Assembly (NCBI GenBank): GCA_002440125.1
Contig: DJRQ01000013.1
Coordinates: forward strand, 1 to 17,315
From: Caryophanales bacterium UBA6356
GTDB lineage: Bacteria; Bacillota_I; Bacilli_A; RFN20; CAG-826
DNA: 17,315 nucleotides
Direction: 5' to 3'
The notes beneath the pieces are model-generated. The model made no database searches. It was not told the origin of the DNA and was given only the letters and a program-made list of their open reading frames with translations. Numbering within the stretch: position 1 is the stretch's first letter; each line of letters starts with the position of its first letter. Positions 1 through 6,646 of this stretch are shown here, piece by piece. Both the position numbers and the translations under genes were made by a program.

Positions 1-915
1 CCCCAATACGAAGGGCAAACAAAGACGAAGCTCGGCAACAGCGAAGTCCGCAAAATCGTTTCGACGATTGTTGGACAACAACTTTCCCAATATCTTTTGG
101 AACACCCCGACCAAGCTAAGGCTATCGTGAAAAAGGCTCAACTCGCCGCAAGTGGACGTATGGCTGCTCAAAAAGCGAGGGAAGCGACGAGAAAGACCGC
201 TTTAGGAATCACCACTCTTCCTGGCAAATTGGCCGATTGCCAAAGCAAGGTTCCAGAGGAATGCGAGCTTTACATCGTTGAGGGTAATTCCGCCGGCGGC
301 AGCGCCAAGAATGGTCGCGACCGCAAAATTCAAGCCATCCTTCCTTTGAGAGGTAAAATCTTAAACGTCGAAAAAGCCAACGAAGAACGCATTTTCAAAA
401 ACGCCGAAATCGGCAATATGATAACGGCGATCGGCGCTGGCATCCGCGAGAATTTCGATGTCACGAAAATCCGTTACCACAAGATTGTTATCATGACCGA
501 TGCTGATGTCGATGGTGACCACATCCGCATTCTTTTGCTCACTTTCTTCTATCGCTTCATGAAACCACTTCTCGATGGTGGCTATGTATACATCGCCCAA
601 CCGCCTCTATACAAAATCGAGTACAAAGGACGTCCGTATTACGCCTATAACGACGACCAATTGGAAGCTTTGAAAAAGGCTCTTCAACTAAAGCCCGGTT
701 ACCCCTTCCAACGCTATAAAGGTCTTGGTGAAATGGATGCCCAGCAGCTTTGGGAAACCACTATGGATCCTTCTGTTCGGAAGATGATCCGCATCACCGT
801 TGACGATGCCGCTTTGGCGGATAAAGCCTTCACCGAACTTATGGGTGACGATGTTGAGCCCCGCCGCGATTTCATCTCGAAAAACGCGAAATTCGTGCAA
901 AACCTCGACATTTAG
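1..915 (+). CDS. gyrB: DNA gyrase subunit B, C-terminal part (5' end outside window)
   Basis: ATPase subunit of DNA gyrase, which introduces negative supercoils as a GyrA2GyrB2 complex. The reading frame is open from base 1, so the gene enters from the left; the first in-frame start-like codon, TTG at 97, is internal and not a real start. Visible are the TOPRIM segment with catalytic Glu in the EGNSAGGSA motif (280-306), the metal-binding DxDxD in TDADVDGD (about 496-519), and the RYKGLGE motif near 712-732 typical of the GyrB tail domain. The ATPase and transducer domains are missing. The usual EGDSAGG motif reads EGNSAGG here, with Asn at 286-288, the position equivalent to E. coli D426. 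The protein ends in NLDI, as in Bacillus GyrB. gyrA follows after 21 bases, so the two are surely co-transcribed. ParE is the alternative, but the adjacent gyrA with a GyrA box supports GyrB. Confidence 0.97.
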   Translation, partial: PQYEGQTKTKLGNSEVRKIVSTIVGQQLSQYLLEHPDQAKAIVKKAQLAASGRMAAQKAREATRKTALGITTLPGKLADCQSKVPEECELYIVEGNSAGGSAKNGRDRKIQAILPLRGKILNVEKANEERIFKNAEIGNMITAIGAGIRENFDVTKIRYHKIVIMTDADVDGDHIRILLLTFFYRFMKPLLDGGYVYIAQPPLYKIEYKGRPYYAYNDDQLEALKKALQLKPGYPFQRYKGLGEMDAQQLWETTMDPSVRKMIRITVDDAALADKAFTELMGDDVEPRRDFISKNAKFVQNLDI

Positions 916-936
916 TGACGATAAAGGAGTTTCAAC

Positions 937-3636
937 ATGGATAACGAAGAAAAGAAAGAACAAAACGAAGCCACCTCAAACGATGGCGGCGTTGAAGAAG
1001 TCGCTTCTGGAATTGTGGCTGGACTTATCGATAGAGAAATCACCGAGGAAGTCCAAACCGCCTTCCTTAGCTACTCGATGTCTGTTATTGAAAGTCGTGC
1101 TATTCCGGATGTTCGCGATGGTTTAAAACCCGTTCAAAGACGTATTGTCTATGGTATGAACGAAACGGGCATGCAACCGGGCAAGCCCTATAAGAAGTGC
1201 GCTCGTATCGTTGGCGACGTCATGGGTAAATATCATCCTCATGGCGACAGCGCGATCTATCTTACTCTCGTCCGCATGGCCCAACCTTTTGCTATGCGTT
1301 ACACCCTCGTTGATGGACATGGCAACTTCGGCAGCATCGATGGCGATGAACCTGCCGCCATGCGTTACACCGAAGCGAGAATGAACAAACTCGCGATGGA
1401 GATGGTGCGCGACCTTGACAAGGAAACGGTTGATTTTGTCGACAACTACGATGGCACCGAGAGAGAACCAAGCGTCCTTCCCTCCCGCTTCCCCAACCTT
1501 TTGGTAAACGGAAGCGAAGGCATCGCCGTTGGTATGGCGACCAATATGCCAACCCACAACCTCACCGAAGCCATCAACGCAACGATTGCGATGGCCAAAA
1601 ACCCAGAGCTAACGCCACTTGAGCTCATGCAAAATTATATTTCCGGACCTGATTTCCCGACTGGCGGCGTTATTCTTGGGCGCCAAGGGATCATCGATTA
1701 CTTTACGACCGGAACTGGCTCTATCACCATACGCTCTAAATATCACATCGAAGAAAATAATTCCGGGAAAGCGAGCATCGTCATCACCGAAACCCCATAT
1801 CAGGTCAACAAGGCTTCCATGGTCCAAAACATGGCAGAGCTTGTTCGCGATAAGGTGATCGATGGAATCACGGATATTCGTGATGAGTCGAGCAAAGAAG
1901 GCATCCGTGTTGTTATTGAGGTTCGTCGCGATGCCATTCCGGAGGTCGTTGCCAACAACCTTTTAAAACACACCCAAATGCAAATTAGCTATGGCGTGAT
2001 TAATCTTTGTTTGGTTGGCGGCGAACCAAAAACCCTTCCGATTACGGGGATAATTCAAAATTACATCGATTTCCAACTCGAAGTTTTAACACGCCGCACG
2101 AAGTTCTTGCTCAATAGGGATACCGCCCGCGACCACATCGTTCAAGGCCTTATTCTCGCCCACGATAACATCGATGAGGTCATTCATATTATTCGTGGCA
2201 GCAAAACCGATGATGAGTCGATTCAAAAACTGAATGAGAGATTCGGCCTTTCGAAACCCCAATGTGATGCTATCCTCGGAATGACTCTCCGTCGTCTCGA
2301 AGGCCTCGAACAAGATAAACTCCAAGCCGAACACCTCGAGCTTTCCAAGAATATAGAGCACTATCATTTCTTGCTTAGCGACAAGAAGAACATCATCGAT
2401 TTGATGATAGAGGAACTTACCGCGATTCGCGATAAGTACGGCGACGCAAGGCTTACCGAGATCTCGAATGAGGCTGCTGATATCGATAACGAAGACCTCT
2501 TGCCAGAAGAAGACATTATTGTTGTCTTGACGAAGAATGGTTACCTCAAGAGAATGAACGATCAAACTTTCCGCACTCAAAATCGTGGCGGAAGGGGCGT
2601 GAAAGGCATTAGCACAACGGGTGGCGATATCGTCTCCATAATGCTTCACACAAAAACCCATACGGATATTCTCTTCTTTAGCTCCTACGGCTTTGTTTAC
2701 CGTATGCGCGGCTATATGATTCCCGATGGCGCAAGGGATTCCAAAGGCATGCCAGCCATCAATCTTCTTAACCTTGAGCAAGACGAAAGAATCGTTGCCA
2801 TCGTTCCTTGCGACGATTATGACGAGAACGATTTCTTGTTCTTCGCAACCGTTAATGGCGTCGTGAAGAGAACCGCATTAAGCGAATTCGCCTCCATTCA
2901 TTCCAATGGCAAACGAGCCTTGACCTTGCGTGAAGGCGATGAACTTTTGGGAGTTAAGAGAACAAACGGAAAGTGCATCATCGGCCTTGCTTCGAGCAAT
3001 GGCAAAGTCTGCTCCTTTAACGAAGATGAAGTTCGTGCAATGGGACGAAGCGCGGCTGGCGTCACGGGCATGAATCTCAAGGATGGATCGCATCTTGTTG
3101 ATATCACGACCTCCTTGGATGGCAAACTCATTCTGGTTTTGACGACTCTTGGCTATGGGAAGATGAGCTACGCTTCCGATACCGATGTCGATAATGGCGA
3201 TGGAACGACAAGCCATTACGACGGCTATCGTTTGACCTCGAGAGGCGCCAAAGGTGTTTATTCTCTCAAGATGAATGGCAAAAACGGCGAACTTGCCGCG
3301 ATGAGAGGCGTCAACGGAGACGAAGATTTGATGGTCATTACCAACAAAGGCATCGTTATCCGCACCCCATTAAGCCAAATCCACATTGCTGGAAGAAACA
3401 CCGTCGGCGTTAAGATCATCGCTCTTGAACCAAAACAAAAAGTCGCTTCTTTGACGATCGTTCCTCACCAAGACGAATCAATCGAAGAAGAAACGAATGA
3501 AGAAGACCAGATCAATCCGTCCTTGGTCGCGAATAACGACGGAATCGGCGCTCATAACCCTACCCCGAACGATGTTGAGTCTTCTGACGAAGGACAAGAA
3601 ACATCTTCCAATCCGACCCCAAACGACGTTGAGTAG
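937..3636 (+). CDS. gyrA: DNA gyrase subunit A
   Basis: DNA cleavage and religation subunit of gyrase, 899 residues, longer than the roughly 820-870 of most GyrA proteins because of an acidic tail. ATG 937 is preceded by AAAGGAG at 923-929. The active-site Tyr is Y144 in AAMRYTEARM. The quinolone-determining segment HPHGDSAIYLTLVRMAQ (residues 100-116) keeps Ser at the E. coli S83 position (S105) but has Leu (L109, bases 1261-1263) where most bacteria have Asp or Glu (E. coli D87). The GyrA box QNRGGRG at residues 548-554 marks a DNA-wrapping C-terminal beta-pinwheel and separates it from ParC. After about residue 845 the tail is rich in Glu, Asp and Asn, and NPTPNDVE occurs twice (874-881 and 892-899). 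The next gene starts 3 bases after the stop. Confidence 0.98.
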   Translation: MDNEEKKEQNEATSNDGGVEEVASGIVAGLIDREITEEVQTAFLSYSMSVIESRAIPDVRDGLKPVQRRIVYGMNETGMQPGKPYKKCARIVGDVMGKYHPHGDSAIYLTLVRMAQPFAMRYTLVDGHGNFGSIDGDEPAAMRYTEARMNKLAMEMVRDLDKETVDFVDNYDGTEREPSVLPSRFPNLLVNGSEGIAVGMATNMPTHNLTEAINATIAMAKNPELTPLELMQNYISGPDFPTGGVILGRQGIIDYFTTGTGSITIRSKYHIEENNSGKASIVITETPYQVNKASMVQNMAELVRDKVIDGITDIRDESSKEGIRVVIEVRRDAIPEVVANNLLKHTQMQISYGVINLCLVGGEPKTLPITGIIQNYIDFQLEVLTRRTKFLLNRDTARDHIVQGLILAHDNIDEVIHIIRGSKTDDESIQKLNERFGLSKPQCDAILGMTLRRLEGLEQDKLQAEHLELSKNIEHYHFLLSDKKNIIDLMIEELTAIRDKYGDARLTEISNEAADIDNEDLLPEEDIIVVLTKNGYLKRMNDQTFRTQNRGGRGVKGISTTGGDIVSIMLHTKTHTDILFFSSYGFVYRMRGYMIPDGARDSKGMPAINLLNLEQDERIVAIVPCDDYDENDFLFFATVNGVVKRTALSEFASIHSNGKRALTLREGDELLGVKRTNGKCIIGLASSNGKVCSFNEDEVRAMGRSAAGVTGMNLKDGSHLVDITTSLDGKLILVLTTLGYGKMSYASDTDVDNGDGTTSHYDGYRLTSRGAKGVYSLKMNGKNGELAAMRGVNGDEDLMVITNKGIVIRTPLSQIHIAGRNTVGVKIIALEPKQKVASLTIVPHQDESIEEETNEEDQINPSLVANNDGIGAHNPTPNDVESSDEGQETSSNPTPNDVE
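3556..3633 (+). repeat. Duplicated 24-base unit coding NPTPNDVE in the gyrA tail
   Basis: Two in-frame 24-base units, 3556-3579 and 3610-3633, encode the identical octapeptide NPTPNDVE. They are separated by a 30-base acidic and Ser-rich spacer. Their DNA differs at four positions, all third-codon and silent, so the peptide has been kept while the DNA drifted. The second unit forms the extreme C-terminus of GyrA. Confidence 0.85.
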
Positions 3637-3639
3637 ACG

Positions 3640-4647
3640 ATGAAGGTATTAATTTCTTTTCGCCCCGAAAGGAAGAGCACCCCTTTCGAGGCGACAAGAC
3701 TTCGGAAAAACATCAAAGGGGCTTTGGAACTTTCTGGTGTTAGTTACGTTGAGAATCTAGCGGCTTCGCCAGACATCGTTCATATCCTCTCGCCTTTTGA
3801 GCTTGATTTGGCTCAAGAGTGCGTAGAAGAAGGGGTTCCTTATTTGGTGAGCGCCCTATATTCGGAGGAGGATGAGGATGGATCTTTTCTTTCGGGCGAA
3901 GAAAAAGGCTCGGTTGATTTAACTCCAAAAGCCAAAAAGCTTTTAGCGAATGCAAAAGCGGTTTTGGTTCCTTCGCGGTTCGCTTTTTACACCTTAAGGG
4001 GATTGGGTGTTCAAAACCCCATCGAAGTAGTTCCGCCAGGTGTTAATTTAGCTCGCTTTGAATCGCTAAACGCCATAGAATATGCCTCTTTTGCAAGGTA
4101 TTTTCGATTTTCTGTCGATGCTAAGTTTGTTTTATGCATTGGTCGATCGTTGGATGAGAATGTTTTTGAAGGGTTAAAAAGGCTCTCTAATTTCGCTCCT
4201 AATATTCGTTTTTTCTTTATTGATGTCGATTATCAGAAACACGAAAAGAGAATCAAAAAAATCCAGAAGTCCCTTCCGAAAAACGTCATTGTTACGCCTT
4301 TGCTTGATGACGATTTATATCGGAGCGCTTTGATGGGAGCCACCGCCTTTCTCATTTTTGGTAGCCCCGCCACCTATAATGAGCTGACCACCTATGAGGT
4401 ATTTGCTTCCAAAACGCCCCTCGTCGTTGTTGGTGGGAATATGGAGGATGAGTTGGTTAATCGGAAAACGGCTTATTTCGCAGATGGATTAGAAAATGCA
4501 GCCGAATATCTCGTTACCCTATCACCCAATCTCTCTTCTTCGTTTATAATCGATGCGTACAAAAAAAGCGAGGAAGGTTCTTTGAAGAAAGTCGGAGAGA
4601 AATTGCTTCACATCTATCAGAGCGTTCTCTCGAAGGAGGAAATATGA
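3640..4647 (+). CDS. GT-B fold glycosyltransferase (GT4-like), substrate unknown
   Basis: A 335-residue protein built like GT-B glycosyltransferases of family 4. The N-terminal half contains an IVHILSPFE-type strand and loop. The linker VVPPGVNLARF near residues 130-140 is a hallmark of these enzymes, and the C-terminal nucleotide-sugar half includes NELTTYEVFASKTPLVVV near 247-264. The usual EX7E donor-site motif is degenerate: the second Glu (E253) is present, but the position eight residues earlier is Thr, with E248 the nearest acid. No signal peptide or clear membrane segment is seen. In Mollicute relatives such proteins make membrane glycolipids, but nothing here fixes the acceptor. ATG 3640 lies 3 bases after the gyrA stop with only a weak ribosome site, suggesting translational coupling. 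The stop overlaps the serS start (ATGA at 4644-4647). Family call fairly sure; activity uncertain. Confidence 0.75.
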   Translation: MKVLISFRPERKSTPFEATRLRKNIKGALELSGVSYVENLAASPDIVHILSPFELDLAQECVEEGVPYLVSALYSEEDEDGSFLSGEEKGSVDLTPKAKKLLANAKAVLVPSRFAFYTLRGLGVQNPIEVVPPGVNLARFESLNAIEYASFARYFRFSVDAKFVLCIGRSLDENVFEGLKRLSNFAPNIRFFFIDVDYQKHEKRIKKIQKSLPKNVIVTPLLDDDLYRSALMGATAFLIFGSPATYNELTTYEVFASKTPLVVVGGNMEDELVNRKTAYFADGLENAAEYLVTLSPNLSSSFIIDAYKKSEEGSLKKVGEKLLHIYQSVLSKEEI

Positions 4648-5924
4648 TTGATTTAAAGAAAATTGAAAACGAACCAGAGAAGGTAAAAGAGCTTTTGGCC
4701 CGCAAAGGCTGGGAGTTTGACCCCAAGCCGTTGTTGGAGGATCTTAAGAAGCGTCGAGAGCTTCTTCAAGAGGTTGAGACCAACAAAGCGGAGCAAAACC
4801 GTCTTTCGAAATCGGTCCCCCAAGTGAAAAAAGAAGGGGGCGATGTTAAGGCCATTTTCGCCAAAGTGAAAGAGCTCTCGTCCAATATCGAAGGCAAAGA
4901 GAAAGAACTAAGCGAGGTCAATAAAGACATCCAAGCGCGCGTTGAGGTTTTGCCGAATTTACCAGACGAGGATTTGGCGCCGGGTGGAAAAGAGAATAAC
5001 AAACCCTTCTATCATTTCGGGAAAGAACCGACCTTCGATGGCTTTACTCCCAAAAATCACGTGGAACTGGCCGAGTCTCTTGGCTTAATCGATTACAAAC
5101 GAGCCGCTAAAATTAGCGGTACCGGAACGTGGATCTATACCGGCAAGGGCGCGCAATTGGAGTGGGCTCTTGTGAATTACTTCATTGCCAATCATTTGGC
5201 GGATGGCTATACCTTCATCTTGCCACCCCACCTTCTAAACGAACAAAGCGGATTCACCGCTGGGCAATTCCCGAAATTCCGTAACGATGTTTTTTGGCTT
5301 AACGGCGCCGAGCCCGAGAAGTTTTTGCTTCCGACCGCCGAAACGGCGCTTGTGAACCTCCATCGCGACGAGGTTCTTTCTATCCACGATCTTCCGAAGA
5401 AGTATTTCGCTTATACCCCTTGCTATCGAAAAGAGGCTGGAAGCTACCGCACGGAAGAGCGTGGCATGATTCGCGGCTATCAGTTTAACAAAGTCGAGAT
5501 GGTTCAATATACGACAGACGATGGAAGCGATGCTGCATTCGAAGAGCTCGTCAACAAAGCCAAGAAGCTCGTCGAAGGGTTAGGCCTTTGCTACCAAATC
5601 GATAAACTCGCCGCCGGTGATTGCAGCGCTTCGATGGCCCGCACTTACGATATTGAAGTATGGATTCCTTCGATGCACATCTATAAAGAGGTCTCAAGCG
5701 TCTCTAACGCCAGAGATTATCAAGCGCGCCGCGGCATGATCCGTTATAAGGACGACGAAGGGAAAATGCATTTCTGCCACACCCTTAACGGCTCGGGCTT
5801 AGCTACTTCGCGCGTCTTCCCTGCGATTTTGGAGCAATTCCAACAAGCGGACGGCTCTGTTATCATTCCGGAAGCGCTTCGTCCATTTATGGGCGGACTT
5901 GAAATCTTAAAGCCAATCAAATAG
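4644..5924 (+). CDS. serS: Seryl-tRNA synthetase
   Basis: Cytosolic class II aminoacyl-tRNA synthetase that charges tRNA-Ser (and tRNA-Sec where present). The 426-residue length matches the family. Residues about 28-100 form the charged, Lys/Glu-rich helical arm that contacts the tRNA long variable arm. The catalytic core follows, with TAETALVNLHRDE, motif 2 around CYRKEAGSYRTEERG (R262, E264) and motif 3 around NGSGLATSR (R390). Motif 2 ends RGYQFNKVE, where many bacterial enzymes have a His (HQF); this substitution is mild. ATG 4644 sits 3 bases after an excellent AAGGAGGA site (4633-4640) and overlaps the preceding stop by 4 bases. A strong terminator follows 16 bases after the stop. Location downstream of gyrBA matches the origin-proximal order in Bacilli. 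Confidence 0.97.
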   Translation: MIDLKKIENEPEKVKELLARKGWEFDPKPLLEDLKKRRELLQEVETNKAEQNRLSKSVPQVKKEGGDVKAIFAKVKELSSNIEGKEKELSEVNKDIQARVEVLPNLPDEDLAPGGKENNKPFYHFGKEPTFDGFTPKNHVELAESLGLIDYKRAAKISGTGTWIYTGKGAQLEWALVNYFIANHLADGYTFILPPHLLNEQSGFTAGQFPKFRNDVFWLNGAEPEKFLLPTAETALVNLHRDEVLSIHDLPKKYFAYTPCYRKEAGSYRTEERGMIRGYQFNKVEMVQYTTDDGSDAAFEELVNKAKKLVEGLGLCYQIDKLAAGDCSASMARTYDIEVWIPSMHIYKEVSSVSNARDYQARRGMIRYKDDEGKMHFCHTLNGSGLATSRVFPAILEQFQQADGSVIIPEALRPFMGGLEILKPIK

Positions 5925-5940
5925 TTTCTGACAAATAACG

Positions 5941-5967
5941 AAGGCTCCATGTTGGTGGAGCCTTTTT
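5941..5967 (+). terminator. Intrinsic terminator after serS
   Basis: The 9-bp perfect stem AAGGCTCCA (5941-5949) / TGGAGCCTT (5956-5964) has a 6-base loop, and the 3' arm runs into a T5 tract. It closes the gyrB-gyrA-glycosyltransferase-serS transcript. Confidence 0.93.
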
Positions 5968-6020
5968 GTCTTTGTTTTGCAGCGTTTTTATGATTTTAAG
6001 AAAACCAATAGAAGGCTCTC

Positions 6021-6049
6021 TTTAAAATGTCTTGGCGTTTTCATATAAT
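6021..6049 (+). promoter_or_regulatory. Sigma-A-type promoter for the SRP RNA (and tadA)
   Basis: A perfect -10 box TATAAT (6044-6049) lies 17 bases after TTTAAA (6021-6026), which matches four of six positions of the -35 consensus. Transcription would start near 6056, exactly where the 5' strand of the SRP RNA closing helix begins, which supports the promoter call. It is the only visible promoter between the serS terminator and tadA. Confidence 0.8.
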
Positions 6050-6055
6050 AGTGAG

Positions 6056-6137
6056 GCCATCGCGAGGGACGTCTTTCGAACCTGGTCAGGTCCGGAAGGA
6101 AGCAGCCATAAGGAAGAAGTCCTTGTGCGGTGGTTTT
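6056..6137 (+). ncRNA. ffs: Signal recognition particle RNA, small 4.5S-like type
   Basis: RNA scaffold of the signal recognition particle, which binds Ffh and FtsY for co-translational membrane targeting. The conserved domain IV hairpin is at about 6081-6108: GGTCAGG (6084-6090), a GGAA tetraloop (6094-6097) flanked by TCC and GGA, then AGCAGCC. The outer helices pair by eye: CCATCGC (6057-6063) with GCGGTGG (6127-6133), AGGGAC with GTCCTT, and TCTTTC with the Ala/Gua-rich 3' side at about 6111-6117. At roughly 80 nt it lacks the Alu domain of the long Bacillus/Clostridium form and resembles the E. coli and Mollicute type. Its terminal stem runs into TTTTATTTT, which may act as a terminator. 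Exact ends are inferred. Confidence 0.95.
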
Positions 6138-6142
6138 ATTTT

Positions 6143-6595
6143 ATGGATGAACACGATTTCATAAGAAGAGCCATGGAGCTTGCTAAAATGGCCCAAAAAG
6201 AAGGCGAGGTTCCGGTTGGAGCCGTCGTTACCTTTGGGGGTCGAATCATCGGCGAAGGCTATAACCATCGCGAGAGGGATAAGGATATCTCTTCTCACGC
6301 GGAGATTATCGCTTTAAAAGAGGCTGCCAGGTCAAGGGGCGACTGGCGTTTAAATGGGTGTTCTCTTTTTGTAACTCTAGAGCCTTGTCTTATGTGTAGC
6401 GGCGCCATCCTTCAAAGTCGCATTTCTTCTCTTTATTTTGGGGCAAGAGACGAAAAAGAAGGCGCCGTTTTGTCGCGATATTTCGTCTTTGATGAACCTT
6501 ATTCGCAAGAAAGGCCTTTGATTCATCCGGATTTTCATAGAGAAGAATGTGAGTTGCTTCTAAAAAACTTTTTCGAAAACAAAAGAACGAAATAG
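6143..6595 (+). CDS. tadA: tRNA-specific adenosine deaminase
   Basis: Zinc enzyme converting adenosine 34 to inosine in the tRNA-Arg(ACG) anticodon; cytosolic and normally essential. The 150-residue protein carries the deaminase zinc site HAE (H52, E54 as proton shuttle) and PCLMC (C82, C85), plus the family-typical EGEVPVGAVV near the N-terminus. The frame stays open upstream to 6032, but that extension would translate the SRP RNA, so ATG 6143, which aligns with other TadA proteins, is chosen. No separate promoter exists between the SRP RNA and this start. The only Shine-Dalgarno-like string, GGTGG (6129-6133), lies in the 3' strand of the SRP RNA. In B. subtilis the SRP RNA gene also neighbours tadA, though in a different order, so the association is old. 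Ends with TAG. Confidence 0.95.
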   Translation: MDEHDFIRRAMELAKMAQKEGEVPVGAVVTFGGRIIGEGYNHRERDKDISSHAEIIALKEAARSRGDWRLNGCSLFVTLEPCLMCSGAILQSRISSLYFGARDEKEGAVLSRYFVFDEPYSQERPLIHPDFHREECELLLKNFFENKRTK

Positions 6596-6599
6596 CATC

Positions 6600-6619
6600 T
6601 TTAGAAGATAACTTCTAAA
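6600..6619. promoter_or_regulatory. Perfect 8-bp inverted repeat upstream of the six-gene operon, candidate operator
   Basis: TTTAGAAG (6600-6607) and CTTCTAAA (6612-6619) form a perfect inverted repeat around ATAA. It starts 5 bases after the tadA stop and 26-49 bases before the possible starts of the ABC gene. It is followed by A residues on the plus strand, so it is not an intrinsic terminator for tadA. Size and symmetry fit a TetR-family operator, and a TetR gene lies in the downstream operon, but the link is inference. It could also be an mRNA hairpin. Confidence 0.4.
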
Positions 6620-6646
6620 AAAACATCAAGGAGAGTCGATTTTCAT

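Noticed and set aside
1123..1557. A 144-residue antisense reading frame inside gyrA
   Set aside because: It mirrors a highly conserved part of gyrA and has no domain or start signals.
2086..2781. A 231-residue antisense reading frame inside gyrA
   Set aside because: It is a shadow of the gyrA codon pattern, without ribosome site, promoter or recognisable domain.
937..3636. ParC (topoisomerase IV) in place of GyrA
   Set aside because: The GyrA box QNRGGRG and the gyrB-gyrA-serS context support gyrase.
6032..6142. N-terminal extension of tadA by 37 codons
   Set aside because: It would translate the SRP RNA domain, has no family similarity, and TadA homologs begin at the ATG 6143 equivalent.
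6600..6626. Intrinsic terminator of tadA
   Set aside because: The hairpin is AT-rich and followed by A residues, not T.
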